DNA of 64,000 nucleotides, from NCBI RefSeq assembly GCF_001642475.1, contig NW_019174004.1, forward strand, positions 1-64,000, in the 5' to 3' direction. Source of the DNA: Fonsecaea monophora. Its lineage: Eukaryota > Ascomycota > Eurotiomycetes > Chaetothyriales > Herpotrichiellaceae. Position 1 is the stretch's first letter, and each line of letters begins with the position of its first letter. Under the pieces are notes generated by a model that was not told the origin of the DNA, ran no database searches, and saw nothing but the letters and a program-made list of their open reading frames with translations. The position numbers and the translations under genes are program-made. Positions 52,888 through 64,000 of the stretch are shown piece by piece.

Positions 52888-54292
52888 GGAGAAGCTGTTT
52901 TCTTACATTTAATTGCGCCCAGCATTCCCTCAGTCAATGGGGGCATCTTTCCCCGTGTCGTATGCCAGAGGATCTCGTTATACATATCCGAAGCGCGGCA
53001 CCTCCGACCCAAGATTCGTCTATATTCGGCGCCGAAGCAGCCCTCGTTGGATTCAAGTGTCAATCTCCATTAACCTCGACCCCAATCTGATCTTTCTATC
53101 TCCGGCACACATCAAGTCGACGTCTCATGATCTTATGATACGCAGCACTGGCGCATGTTCTTAATTCCACATTTTTCGAGTGTTACTCAACCTCACACCT
53201 CTGAATAGTACATTGCGTTGCTTTGAAGGCATGAAACCTTCTGCTGCCGAACGGGTCTCAAAAGGTCAGGACTAGGAAGCTCATCCTGGTTTCTGACATC
53301 TATATATCAGCTTTGTCAGGCATGCCATCGGAGAGGATCCAGCATGTTGAGTTTCCCCTGTCTATCTGTGAGATTACTTCTCTGCATATATCTATGTATC
53401 GCATATTATTTGTCGCGTGGGTGATGTATGAAAGCTGAAATCCACCTGCTGCCTCTTGAACCTTGAACCTTTCCTCAACACTGTTTCGGCGTTTTTGTTC
53501 TTTCGTGTTTGCATTATACATGGTCATGTATGTTTATGGAGGTTCAGTTGGTATATAAGTGGGAGCTGCGGAAAAAGCATCCATGTCCTTGTGTGCAGAA
53601 CTCTTCAAGTCTTCTATTTTATATTGGACATATATCGTATAGCCCAAAGGATTTCGTCTCAACATTAAGCCACGGCACCACACACTCGAGCACCGGCATT
53701 AGGCTCACCACATGCGCATTCCCAGCAACGGGTAGGTTTCGCCCCATCATAGGGCGCCTTACACGAGTCTCTCATCGTACGATCCGGCTTTCATCCAACA
53801 CCATTCTTGGTCGACTTTACACCAACGAGCGAATCCTGCTGTTGGCTAGCACATCTGGACCCCTGCATACGCCATGTGCCTACAAGACCTGACATTCAGG
53901 CCGGTGTAAATAAGCCTTGACTGACTTCTGCGAGGACCAGAAGATTACATTCTCTGGACAGTCTGATCAGGAAGAGCTAACAGAGACATCGAGTGTCAAT
54001 AACTCGAATCATCTACGGAGCACCGAGAACACGACTCGAGAGAGCAGTCTCGTCAGCCTCGTCAGCCTCGGATTTCCCCTGGTCTAGCCTGTTCCTGGGC
54101 TTACTCGTTTCCTAATCCGCTGCTTACGACTGGCCAGTAGGTCGCTTTTTTGAAGTCTGGCCATCATCATATCAGATATCTGCGCTTTGCATAGCACATC
54201 TGCATCCATCCATCCATGCTGAATCTTCTGCTCTGTCGGGGAGATTCTCAACACAAACTCTACGCGCAATCTCCCAAGCAGATGCTAAAACC
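52888..54292. other. Intergenic, no gene seen
   Basis: This 1.4-kb stretch precedes the P450 gene. Short frames only; short repeats of the GTCAGCCTC type lie at about 54050-54069. Confidence 0.5.
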
Positions 54293-56264
54293 ATGTGGCG
54301 GATTGTATTAGCAGTCCTGGCACTGCTGACGGCGGGAGTTGGGTACTTTGTCAATCTGGTCTACAAGAAGCGAGCAGAACTTGATGGACTGGTGAGTATC
54401 TCGTATTCTCTGGTGATGCATTGCCTGGGCTATTCACTATTTCTGTTTGGAGACGGGCGATGCGTACAAATGCTGACGCCACGTTGTCCAGCCACAACCG
54501 CCCATGGAAAGCCGATTCTGGGGTCACTTGAAGATTGCGGCAGACTGCAAGAGACTCTTCCCACCCAACTGTCATGTCCAGAACTGGGCCAACTATATCA
54601 GGAAGAAATATGATCTGGGCGGTAAGTATATCGCCAGCACATCTTTGCGTTTAGTGATCTGGCTCTCTGTCAGGTGTTGTTGGTTTGGATTTGTACTTGT
54701 CTCTGTCCAGATACTGAATTACCGTCAATTCACAGACGTCTTCTATCTCGATTGGTGGCCGTTTGGTCCCCGCTGGTTATTCGTTGCCGACCCTGAAGTC
54801 GCTTCCAAGTTCCTGACAACAGGTCAATCGCTGCCAAAATCGCAGCTCACGACCAAATTTCTGACCAACCTCTTGGGAGAAAACAACATGGTTGGCTTGG
54901 AGGGCCACGCCTGGAAATCGCTAAGATCCATCTTCAACCCCGGCTTCTCCGCGAGTCACCTGTTCACATTGGTTCCGTACGTGGTCGACTCCAGCCTCGT
55001 GTTCCTTGATCTGCTCCTGGAAAAGGCGCAAACGAACGAGCTCGTCCAACTGGACCCCTTGTCGATAGGATTTGCCATTGACATCATCGGCAAAGTGGTC
55101 ATGGACTCGGACTTTGACAGTCAGAAACGGCCGCACCCGATCGTCACGACGTTCAGGAAGCAGGTGGAGCTGATGCCGAGTGCCGCCAGCATTGGCCCGC
55201 TGGACGACATCAACCTCGTTCGTCCGATCCGTCTGTGGTGGAATGCCAGGAAACTCGACTCGCTGCTCGGGGCCGAGATTGACAAGAAGATTGAGGCGAG
55301 GAAGACCGGCACCAATATCTCCTCAGATACAGAGAAGCCAAGAAAAGACCGGAAACGCTCCATCGTGGACCTGGCCCTGGACGCCTACGAGAAGGAGGTC
55401 GCGGCCAGTGCGAAAGGAGGAGGTGGTGGTGGTGGTGGCGGCGGGATGAATCGCTCGTTCCGCGCAATGGCCATCGACAGCATCAAGACGTTCATCTTCG
55501 CGGGCCACGACACCACCAGCTCGACCATCTCCTACACCATGTACCTGCTCCACCTCCACAAGCACGTCCACACCAAAATCGTCGCGGAACTCGACTCGGT
55601 CTTTGGACCCGACGTCACGGCGGCTGAAATGGCCGAGCTCATCAAGTCAGACCCGCACCGCATCAACAAGCTGGAGTACCTGGCCGCGGTGGTGAAGGAG
55701 GTGCTCCGTCTGTTCCCGCCGGCGTCGACGATCCGCGAACTGAAACGGCCCAGCGACGTGTCGGCGGCGCGGGACAAAGTGCTGATCGACCCGTCAACGG
55801 GCACGGAATGCCCCCTCGTCGGATTCGACCTGTGGCCCGTGGCGCACATGATCCACCGGAACGAGGCGTACTTTCCGGAACCCCTGAAATTCATCCCGGA
55901 GCGCTTCATCCCCTCGCAGACGCCGTTTCCCGAATGTAAACTGCACACGCCGGCGGGCAAGGACGCGTGGCGACCCTTCGAGAAGGGCCCCCGCAGCTGC
56001 ATCGGCCAGGAACTCGCCATGATGGAGGCCAAGGTCGTCGTCGCCCTCGTGGTCCGCGAGGTGGACTTCACGGCCGAGTTTCGCGGCGAGAAGATCGAGC
56101 AGGGCGACTGGGTGCCCGTGGAGACCAAGGACGAGTTCGCAGACGGCGTCAGCGGCGACGAGCGCCTCAGCGTCGAGGGCCACAAGCCGTTCCAGGTCCT
56201 GCTCGGGGCCGCGCGGCCGAGTAACGGCATGAGTGGGAGGTTGTCCTTGCGGAAGAGGAGGTGA
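54293..56264 (+). CDS. Cytochrome P450 monooxygenase (StcS/VerA-like group)
   Basis: Three exons (54293-54391, 54492-54621, 54736-56264) give 585 residues. The N-terminus is a membrane anchor (WRIVLAVLALLTAGVGYFVNLVY) that places it in the ER. The oxygen-binding I-helix AGHDTTSST is near 330, the K-helix E-x-x-R is in VVKEVLRLFPP, and the haem loop FEKGPRSCIG has Cys498. The region LPKSQLTTKFLTNLLGENN recalls the CYP59 type from sterigmatocystin clusters, but no such cluster is present. A run of ten glycines (55416-55445) sits just before the I-helix region, an odd insertion. Coding GC is high in the second half. The substrate is unknown. Confidence 0.88.
55416..55445 (+). repeat. Poly-glycine codon run in P450
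   Basis: Ten consecutive GGN codons lie in the G/H-I helix linker, likely length-variable. Confidence 0.8.
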
Positions 56265-57268
56265 ACGATCACAGAAGGGTGTAACAAAGGTCCTGCTAGA
56301 GGGGTTTATCTGAGGGTGACATTGTTGTTATGTACACCGCCTCTACAACGCCTGCCTAGTCACCATTCCAAATGTTGAGACTCTCTCAACACAAAAATCT
56401 CGGGCCGGGCTACGAGGGTACAAATTACAGTTACAAATTCATACAGACACAGACAGACACCTTGTTAAAGTACATGGGCAAACGAGGCACCCGAGGCACC
56501 AATGAATCAATCAATCAATTAGAAAAAGAATGAAAGAAAAGTCAAAGGTTCGATTTGGAGTCTTGGACCCACGCCGATCTCCCGGTTCACCTGTTCGCAT
56601 GAGAATCACACCACACCACCCACTCTTCTCCTCGCAAGTAACGTTTGAATAATGGATGGTATGCCAGGGATTCTCAGTGTCTTGTGTCTTGTGTCATGTG
56701 CAGTCTCTGTTCACGCTTTGCAAAGGGGTTCGGTGACCGAAGAATAGAAAAGCGAAGAGAGGAAAATATGTATCTGGACTCCGGAGGGCCAAGAAGCAAG
56801 AAGCAAGAAGCAAAGAAAGCGGCTTGAGTTCTGGTTGTGGAACTGGATCTGGTTCCCGGTATCCGGCGATGTCGCTACAGCTGCAAAACGAGACTGGAAC
56901 GAAGGAACCGACGAGGAAAAGAATACAGAAAAGACAGGCAGAACGAAAGCACCCGTGTTACAGGATGCAGGACGCAGGACGCAGGATGCAGGGTGCACAA
57001 TCGGCTTTTTGGCTTAATTCATACCAACTAGTAGTTCCATCTCGAGAGTCAGTCCAGATGGCGTTGTATATAGATGGATCGGCCCCCGTCAATAAGACTG
57101 TTTCAGCTCAGCCTTGCATGACATACGTCGATATCTCTCCCTGCAACTTCCGACCACGACTCAGCTCGTAGCCGGCTTGGCCGAAGCTGATATCTCATGT
57201 TGCATATTTCCAATGCGTCAATGATGCTTATCGCGCCAAGCTCTCCGCTTGTTTCACACCGATTGCAT
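56265..57268. other. Convergent intergenic region with tandem repeats
   Basis: No gene is seen. There are three agaagca units near 56797-56817 and five 7-bp units at 56961-56995. Confidence 0.5.
56961..56995 (+). repeat. 7-bp minisatellite CAGGRYG
   Basis: Five units: CAGGATG, CAGGACG, CAGGACG, CAGGATG, CAGGGTG. It is purine-rich on one strand and lies in non-coding DNA. Confidence 0.8.
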
Positions 57269-58131
57269 TTATCGGGCACAGTAGCCACCGTCAATGATGA
57301 TGTCAGTGCCGGTCGTGTAGGAGCTCGCATCGCTGGCAAGATAGACATAAGCACCCTTGAGTTCCGTCGCCTTGCCGTCACGGCCCATGGGGATCATGCT
57401 GTGCCACAACTGTTGAATATCCTGAGGAACAAAGTCCGAGAGACCGGTGTCGATGTAACCGGGCGAAATCGAATTCACACGGGCAAAGTCTCGCCATTCG
57501 TTGGCCAGAGATCGTGCCATGTGGATGCAGCCGGCTTTGGCAACATTGTAAGAGGTCTATTTGTATGATTAGCACGCCCTCTCATCTCATAAGCAGTAGA
57601 ATATCGGATAAGACTGACCTGTTCTTGGGGAAAGTTGGCAATGTGACCCGACATGGATGCCGTGATGATGAAGCTGCCGGTCTTGCGCTCCCGGAAATGC
57701 AGGCCAACGGCTCGTGCACAGTGGTAGACACCGTTCAAGTCCGTCTGGATGACCTCGTTCCACTTCTCAACAGGGGCATCGAGGATACCGCTGTCGGCAG
57801 TTCGACCGGCGTTGGCAATAAAGACGTCGACTTTGCCAAAGTCTTTGATGACATCTTGGACCAGCTTCTCCACCTCTTCGTAGCTGCCGACATTGCACTT
57901 GTACGCCTTGGACTTGACTCCAAATTTCTCCGAGAGCTCTTTGGCGTTCTTCTCACCTCCCTGAGGACGAGACGAATATGTGATGGCCACGTCGGCACCC
58001 ATTTCAGCACATCCCCGGGCAGCCTCAGTCCCAATTCCAGTGGGTCCGGAGGCTCCGGTGACGATGACGACCTTGCCCTTGAGGCTGAAGAGGTCGTGGA
58101 GAGAGGTAGTGGCGGGCACCGAGATAGGCAT
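57269..58131 (-). CDS. Short-chain dehydrogenase, NADP-dependent mannitol dehydrogenase type
   Basis: Two exons (58131-57619 and 57556-57269) give 266 residues, the exact family length. It should interconvert fructose and mannitol (or sorbose/sorbitol) with NADP(H) in the cytosol. The cofactor loop TGASGPTGIG, the NAG motif (IANAGRTADSG), the catalytic serine (TASMSGHIANFPQEQ) and the Tyr-x-x-x-Lys pair (SYNVAKAG, restored across the splice) are all present, and the end IIIDGGYCAR is typical. The intron lies between the catalytic serine and tyrosine. Mannitol is a main carbon store and stress osmolyte in ascomycetes. Relatives include a known mould allergen. Confidence 0.92.
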
Positions 58132-58777
58132 TTTGGCGGATGGAGGGGTGGTCTCTCAATGGATGCGGGGTATGTAAGAGGATGGCAGAGGTTGTGTCGG
58201 ACAATGGTTGTGAGAAGAACTGTAGGGGCGGGTGGTGAGCAAGATCTGAAAAAGTCTCTCACAAGAATCAGAGGAAGAAGAGGAATGCAACAATGAAAAT
58301 TTCGAGCAGTGACTGTAACCGCAGCTGGTTAATATACGGCGAATGCCTCTGGAGCATCTGGAACTGCTCGGTCAATTGGAGAGTCTTTGCTGGTGCCGGG
58401 ATGGGCGGATGACGTAACGGCAGCGCCGTCTCGCACAAAGATTCGGCGGTTTTACCTGCGCCCCATTCTTCGCTTTCGGAAATCCAGCGTGTTGGACCAA
58501 CTGCCAACAGATGCGTCGAGAGGAATGATACATCCTCTTGCATGACTCAGCTTTCGCCTTTCTCCTTCCGTGTATCGCATGACTAACCACGGCTTCGTCG
58601 AGGTCAATGGCATGCTGCCGTAAGCTATGCCCTGCGTCTAGAGGTTTGCACACTTGCCAGATACAGAGCAATTTGACTAATCGAGGACCTTAGATGGGCG
58701 AAGCTATTCATCGACCACTAGTGCCTCTTTCTCTTGGCTCTTGTAGATCTTACGCGAGGCCAATTAGTCCACAGAAC
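58132..58777. other. SDR promoter and GPI13 3' end
   Basis: No further gene is seen. Some short frames on both strands have no resemblance to known families. Confidence 0.5.
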
Positions 58778-61700
58778 TCAAAGGCCGAATACCTCACCCA
58801 CACTGAGCCCGACAACCCGCACGCTGGCCAAGGCAACCAAGGCCAGCACCAGATCCACAATGAGCAACACCCCATTGGCCATGAGATATCGTGGCATGAA
58901 GACTCGATATAACATCAAATGCCGTCGCAGATGCCCTGCCCACATTGTCGTCGCCACCTGAATCGTCGCATAGTACAGAGCATGCGTGAGACAAGCCCCC
59001 AGCACATCGTTCCATAGCCCACGAACGCCCGCTTTGTCGATGGGCCTCTTCCACAGCACCGTCAATGGCACCGCCGCTGCGCAAATTATCTGAGCTCCAA
59101 AGGTGTTCAGCAGAACGAGGAGTGGCGACCAAGGATATTGAATCGTGCGTAGCGGGACAAAGGCCGAGTTCCACTGAATAGAAGCCAAGGTGGCCTGGTG
59201 GCCGGTCTTGAAGAAATGGTAGGACCCGAGGATGGCGAGCATGATCGGTCCAATTCTGGGTTGGGAGGCAGAGGTGATTGTGAGCCCGTTGGTATCCAGT
59301 ATCTCAAGCAGGCAGAGAATCTGCCAGGTGAGGATAGCGATTGAATATTGGCCCATGGGCGGTAGGAGCAATGACACGGCAAGGACAAGGATGGGAAGCA
59401 TGATGAAGTAACGGCTGCCGAAGACGTTTGCATAACCAAAGACCGTTAACTGGGGGGGCCCGCGGGCGCCAGATTCGTCAGTGGCACTCGTCGGTTCGGT
59501 TATCGAGATGTCGATACACGGTTTCGCCCATATAAAAGTCCCTATCCCCACAGGAATTGCGATTGCAAGGGCACACCTGGCCAAAGTGATGTTGACTGTC
59601 TTGAGCGTGGTTGATGAGACTCGGTCCAGCAACCAGTTTCCGTTATCTGCGGCATCTACCGTCCAGTAGGCAGCAACAAACAACAAGCCCATACGGACAC
59701 TGAATCCAATCCAAAAGCCGGCCGACCCAGCATATGATGCGGTGCCTTTGTAGAACGCCTTGATGATTTCCGGAATGATCAGAGCCACGGTATAAGGGAT
59801 CAGAAGCTGCCAAGGGGCTGATGTTGACGAGTTCGTAGATGCATAAAAGCTCGAGCGACAGCCGGGCATCTGCTCTTCTCGACAAAGCCGTGAAAACGAT
59901 GCGGCTCGAGTAAGGAGTATGAAAACCACCGACTGGTATGTGCCCAAGACTCGATCAGGTTTAGACGCTTGTCGCATTGATGAGATCAGAGACACAATTC
60001 CGAATGTACTCAGGAAAAAGAGGAGGATTGTGTCTTCATGGATGGTGTAGGAGTTTGACGCGAATCCAGCGGATTGGGCCACACAGAAAACGAAGGCCAG
60101 ACATCCCCAGGTGGATGGTAGATACGACTTTGGAGCGAAAAGGTGTCGACTTGACCAGATGCCAGCAGCAAGGATGCCACCAACAGTAGCACCAAATATC
60201 AAACCACTCACCACCGTGAAAGGTGCAGGCAAGAAAAATCCAGATAGACCACCGACTGCAGCGCCTGTTGCCGACCCGAAGCCGACGGATCTGACCAGAG
60301 GCACAGCCAGTCCAGCTTTGTCCCCCTTCAAGAAGCAGGAAAACAGGAATAAGAACCCTAACCCGAGGCCGGATACAAGCACCCCGACTAACATATCCGT
60401 CAAGTTGAAATTGGCCCACAGTTGCCTGTACATGGATATCACCTCCTGGTGCCAGTTGACGAGGGCGTGATGTGCATCTTTCCACTTGCTGAGCGCTCTA
60501 GCCTCTGTTGAATCGACCACATATTGGTTTTGCTTCGTATATGCTTCTTGGGGCAGACCGAGGTCCCGCGAACGTGTGTAATATCTTTGATATCTTGAGA
60601 TCTGACTCTGGGCCAATTGCTCTACTTTGGCAAGATTTTCCCAGTCCGTCGTCCCGGGCCCAGCAAATGCTTCAGCAATTGGTCTGCCGAGGTTGTTGAA
60701 GGGGATGGGTAGCCCAAGTAGGATTGATAGAGTCGACACCAGATCAATTTGACCGACTGGACGCTCCTTCGCCGTGGCCGGAGGCAAGATGTTGGCTGCA
60801 TCGATCCGTCCGAAGCGAGGCTTCTTCGAATACATCCAAAGTGCTGCTTCAATCTCGTCATCAGACTCTCCGCCATGGTCCCCTTTGGTGTCCATGCCAT
60901 GGTCGCCCATAACCACGAGCAAAGTTCCATCATCAATCTTCTCCATTATTTGCCGAATAACATCATCCATTTGGCGGAGCTTTTCGGCCATCGCAGGGTG
61001 GTCAGGACCGTACCGGTGGCCTGCGTGATCGACCCCGAGGAAATGACCGAAAATGACGTCCCATTGTACCGGTGACTGGTCAAGCAAAGGCATGATATGC
61101 TCGATGACCCCATTATCCACAGTATGCAGATCCCACACATTGAAAGAATCATATGGTCGTGTCATATTCGGATCGAAATATCCAGGAAAGAGAGAATGCC
61201 ACGTATCATCTCCCAGTTGTACAATCGTCTTCCCGGCATCCTTCAGCTGAGAGATGATGTTATCCTCCTCGATAGCTGTTCCAGCAAAATTTGAACCAAT
61301 ATCGATAAATGTAGGAAGTGTGCCGGTGGTCAGACCCTTCAGACGTTGAAGGGTGCTAGTAGGAGGATCCGCGATAAATGGCAGTAGGACTGCATTCGAA
61401 GGGTTCGATGCAGCGCTCTGGTGAAGAATGCGCAGATTGTCTAAGTAAAACTTTTTCTGGGGTTCTGTATAGAAACGATGAGAGGGAATGGTGAAGTCAT
61501 ATCGTAAAGCATCAATTATTATGACGACAGCTCGATCGAACGACTTGGGATGCCAGCATCCGTCGGTGATTCGCGAAGGTCTGTCAGATGGAAGTATTCC
61601 ACATTCAGATTTGTTGTCCAACACCAGCCTGGTGAGTAGAAAGCCTTTAGCAAAGAACAGAATGCCAACAATATGTACAATCCTGTCTCGGTCAGTTTCT

Positions 61701-61892
61701 GGCTTGAACGTTGGCGCGACGCATGTTCTGCCCAACTCACATCAACCATAGAATAAAGAGAGTAAGTAGCACATGGGTGACCTTGAAGCTGACTATCTTG
61801 CGTCGGTTACGTTCCTCTGCGGTCGGACTCGGGCTCGGAGAGCCATCTCCAGAAGTCCCAGCTTGCCGACCCGGGGATGCATGGTCTACCAT
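58778..61892 (-). CDS. gpi13: GPI ethanolamine phosphate transferase 3 (Gpi13/PIG-O)
   Basis: Two exons (61892-61741 and 61682-58778) give 1,018 residues. The ER enzyme adds ethanolamine phosphate to the third mannose of the GPI precursor, the group later joined to proteins. The splice recreates LFILWLMIVHIVGILFFAKGF, the first membrane helix. The alkaline-phosphatase-like lumenal domain follows, with IIIDALRYDF (Asp108) and the metal site MGDHGMDTKGDHGGES. Many membrane helices fill the C-terminal half. The ATG at 61892 is the first in-frame one; the proline/serine-rich cytosolic tail before the helix is normal for the family. Smp3, which acts one step earlier, is coded 38 kb to the left. 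Confidence 0.92.
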
Positions 61893-62300
61893 GGCCTGAT
61901 TGTGGGACGACAGGCCACCCAAAAAGGGAACATGTAACTTCAAGGTAACATGGGTTTGAACAACATGATAGAAGAGAACAAGAGTGTCAGGGGTTAAATC
62001 TACCGCATACTAGTCTGGTGTCTTGGGTTGCAGGTTAAAAAGGCGCCGCAGCTGTGAACAGTTTGGAGTTGCATTTGGAGAAATTGAGCTCGTCCATACA
62101 AGGGAGCTGTGGCGAGAAATATTAAGGTTTAGCGCAGTCGATCAATTGCTTGGCTTATGCAAGCAACATCTGAGATACCCTTGCCTGCGATTTTGCTTGC
62201 GCCGGTTCGAGAAGTCTCGATTTCTCTCGCACTTATATCTCAGAGAAAGGGTGTCACGCTTCTTACCCTCATCCTCGATTCCACTCTCCATACCCCAGAA
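61893..62300. promoter_or_regulatory. Divergent promoter GPI13/CWC24
   Basis: A 408-bp spacer between two divergent housekeeping genes; no distinctive motif is seen. Confidence 0.5.
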
Positions 62301-63272
62301 ATGGAGGACCCGCAGGTTGCAGCTGAGGCACCACAAGTTACGTTCAAAAAAAGAAATCCAAAACTCAAGTCCACGATTCGAAAGCGGGCCGCCACTCCTC
62401 CCCCGGACGATGAATCAGATTCGGGATTTTCCTCTTTCGAAGACGAGGAGGGGAGACAAGTCAAGCGAAGACGCAAGCATATTGGGGTCACTGCATCATC
62501 AAAGGCCGATCAACCTCGCGAGAAGCCAACCGAAGAAATCTCGGCCGCACCAGTGGTCGCTGCAACAAACAAGGATGACGCTACCAAAGCGTCGAATTGG
62601 TACGACGAGGATGGCGTCAAAAAGCCCGGAAACCCCTCCTCCAAGAAAACAGACATAGAAACTGCGGATGGAACATACAAAGGCGTGGCAAACTATCAAA
62701 CTTTCATACAGAAGAATCCCGACCGTGCTTCGAAACAGGTCGGACCCGTCAAAACTTCGAGCAATGTGAGGACGATTACTGTTACAGACTTTGCTCCTGA
62801 TGTCTGTAAGGATTACAAGCAAACTGGATTTTGTGGTTTCGGGGATAACTGTAAATTCCTTCACGCACGAGAGGACTACAAGCAGGGATGGCAGCTAGAT
62901 CGGGATTGGGAAATCAGTACTAAAGGAAAGAATCCTGGCGCGAAAACTGTGGCATCTGCAAACAGGAGTGCTCAGCAAACGGAGGAGGATGAAGACGACG
63001 AAAAGCTGCTTGAGAGCATCCCATTTGCCTGCATTATCTGCAAAAAACCATATACAGCCCCGATTGTCACGAAATGCGGCCACTACTTCTGTGAGGCATG
63101 TGCTCTGAAACGATACCGAAAAGACCCTTCGTGTGCCGCCTGCGGTTCAGGAACCGGAGGTGTCTTCAATGTGGCCAAGAAGTTGAACCGGTTATTAGAA
63201 AGGAAACGAGAACGAGAGAGGCAGAAGAAAGAGAATGGCACTGAAGAAGAGGAGGGTTCGAAGGCTGCTTGA
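62301..63272 (+). CDS. cwc24: Pre-mRNA-splicing factor Cwc24 (RNF113-type, CCCH plus RING)
   Basis: A single exon codes for 323 residues. Cwc24 joins the activated spliceosome near the 5' splice site and is released by Prp2. The zinc finger C-x8-C-x5-C-x3-H is seen in CKDYKQTGFCGFGDNCKFLH, followed by the conserved YKQGWQLDRDWE, and then a RING domain CIICKKPYTAPIVTKCGHYF with CEACALKRY and CAACG. The N-terminal half is charged and disordered. The start at 62301 (MEDPQVAAE) is chosen because the preceding frame to 62157 is hydrophobic leader-like sequence absent from the family. The length is normal for filamentous fungi. Confidence 0.93.
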   Translation: MEDPQVAAEAPQVTFKKRNPKLKSTIRKRAATPPPDDESDSGFSSFEDEEGRQVKRRRKHIGVTASSKADQPREKPTEEISAAPVVAATNKDDATKASNWYDEDGVKKPGNPSSKKTDIETADGTYKGVANYQTFIQKNPDRASKQVGPVKTSSNVRTITVTDFAPDVCKDYKQTGFCGFGDNCKFLHAREDYKQGWQLDRDWEISTKGKNPGAKTVASANRSAQQTEEDEDDEKLLESIPFACIICKKPYTAPIVTKCGHYFCEACALKRYRKDPSCAACGSGTGGVFNVAKKLNRLLERKRERERQKKENGTEEEEGSKAA

Positions 63273-63763
63273 AGGGTTTCTCATGGCACCACGAGGGTGG
63301 TGCCTACTTGTGTATAACAGCGGGTCTACCGCACATACTGTGTAGCAGATCATCATGATTTTACTCTGTGGTTTGTTTCGCATAATGAGTAATGATCATT
63401 GACCACGTAAAGTCTCGCTCTTGCTGTACTTGCCACTTTACCATCTGTTGTTAGTTGCTAGTACGCGGAAATAATGATATACCAGTCTTTCTCTTGCTCC
63501 ACCGTAGCCACCGGCACCGCAATTCTGCTCGGCTTCTGATTTATCCACCACCATCGCCGAATTTACTTTTGATAAAGCATCGAGAATCCCTCTTACATTC
63601 ATTCATATCAAAGTCCCCTATCGTCAGTATTGTCAGGGGCTGGAAGAAACTGCTCTGAGTCCTTGTAAGGTGTTCACCCTCGGGGCCAGAACATCTCCTC
63701 CGTCCTGGCGGCCCCTCATTCCTCGAACACTTTGATCGAGATGTCGTCGTGGCCATTCCTACC
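63273..63763. other. Intergenic and promoter of the last gene
   Basis: No gene is seen in these 491 bp. Confidence 0.5.
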
Positions 63764-64000
63764 ATGAAAATCGCAACTCTCCAATTCTCTCCCCGGCTTG
63801 GGGAGGTCGCTGCCAATTTCAGCCGTGCGGAGAGCCTCCTGATGAGAGAGGAGAGGGAGGGTCTTTTGAAGGACATTGATTTACTGGTTCTTCCCGAACT
63901 TGCGTTCACCGGTGAGTCACTCACGAGCACTACTCGCAAATGCGCCTGTTCCAAAGAATGAGGCTGGCAGGAGAGGGTCATTAGTCTGCGCGGAAGGGGA
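63764..64000 (+). CDS. nta1: N-terminal amidase (Nta1-like carbon-nitrogen hydrolase), 5' part only
   Basis: Only the first exon (63764-63911) is certain: MKIATLQFSPRLGEVAANFSRAESLL and LLVLPELAFTG, the first strand and the catalytic-glutamate segment (PELAFTG) of the nitrilase superfamily. A donor GTGAGT follows directly, and the rest runs out of the window. Nta1 deamidates N-terminal Asn and Gln for the Arg/N-degron pathway. The beginning matches Nta1 better than other nitrilases, but the diagnostic C-terminal part is not visible. Confidence 0.7.

Noticed and set aside
56731..56745. TCGG-N3-CCGA near-match to the cluster palindrome
   Set aside because: Spacer is 3 bp, not 4, and it is located in a convergent 3' region, not a promoter.
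54293..58131. P450 plus SDR as a secondary-metabolite cluster
   Set aside because: The SDR is a standard mannitol-dehydrogenase type and there is no backbone synthase nearby; adjacency is not evidence enough.
57514..58296. 260-codon plus-strand frame over the SDR gene
   Set aside because: Antisense to a well-supported SDR with in-frame catalytic motifs.
1..64000. CRISPR arrays, bacterial operons, insertion sequences
   Set aside because: The window is fungal nuclear DNA with spliceosomal introns; no regular spacer-repeat array, transposase or terminal repeats of an element were seen.

Overview
This window is nuclear DNA of a filamentous ascomycete (Pezizomycotina). The evidence is short GT..AG introns of about 45-75 bp, often with a CTGAC/CTAAC-like branch point just before the acceptor. 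There are also single-copy housekeeping genes with fungal architecture (fused PABA synthase, Cwc24, Smp3, Gpi13, Trs120, Dhr1) and fungus-only families (HET, Zn2Cys6 regulator, DUF3684-type ATPase). A eurotiomycete, perhaps a black yeast relative, is my guess only. Exon limits were read by eye from splice signals and reading frame.

Left part, 1-18.4 kb: accessory DNA. It begins with a broken HET fragment and an intronless two-domain FAD oxidoreductase that looks bacterial in style. Then comes a compact set of seven genes: a membrane-anchored aldehyde dehydrogenase, a Zn2Cys6 regulator, an anion-type MFS transporter, a small carboxymuconolactone-decarboxylase-like protein, a class A flavin monooxygenase, a Baeyer-Villiger monooxygenase and a dienelactone-hydrolase-type enzyme. 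No polyketide or peptide synthase is present, so I read this as a catabolic or detoxification cluster. Four of its promoters carry the same palindrome, TCGG-N4-CCGA. I found no other copy by eye in the 64 kb. This is the most interesting signal in the window: an apparently self-contained, locally regulated degradation pathway for an aromatic or cyclic ketone-type compound.

Middle, 18.4-48.8 kb: after about 2 kb of gene-free DNA with CACGTG boxes come conserved genes. These are SMP3 (GPI anchor), RAD23, MED6, PABA synthase, a SAM methyltransferase, a 1,745-residue Hsp90/sacsin-like ATPase with a C-terminal HExxH motif, TRS120 (TRAPP II), a proteasome assembly chaperone overlapping TRS120 tail to tail, the ribosome biogenesis helicase DHR1/ECM16 and an APH-fold kinase-like protein.

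Right part, 48.8-64 kb: a gene-poor 2.4 kb stretch, a membrane-anchored pepsin-fold protein without catalytic aspartates, a P450, an NADP-mannitol-dehydrogenase-type SDR, GPI13 (the step after SMP3 in GPI assembly), the splicing factor CWC24 and the first exon of an N-terminal amidase cut by the window end.
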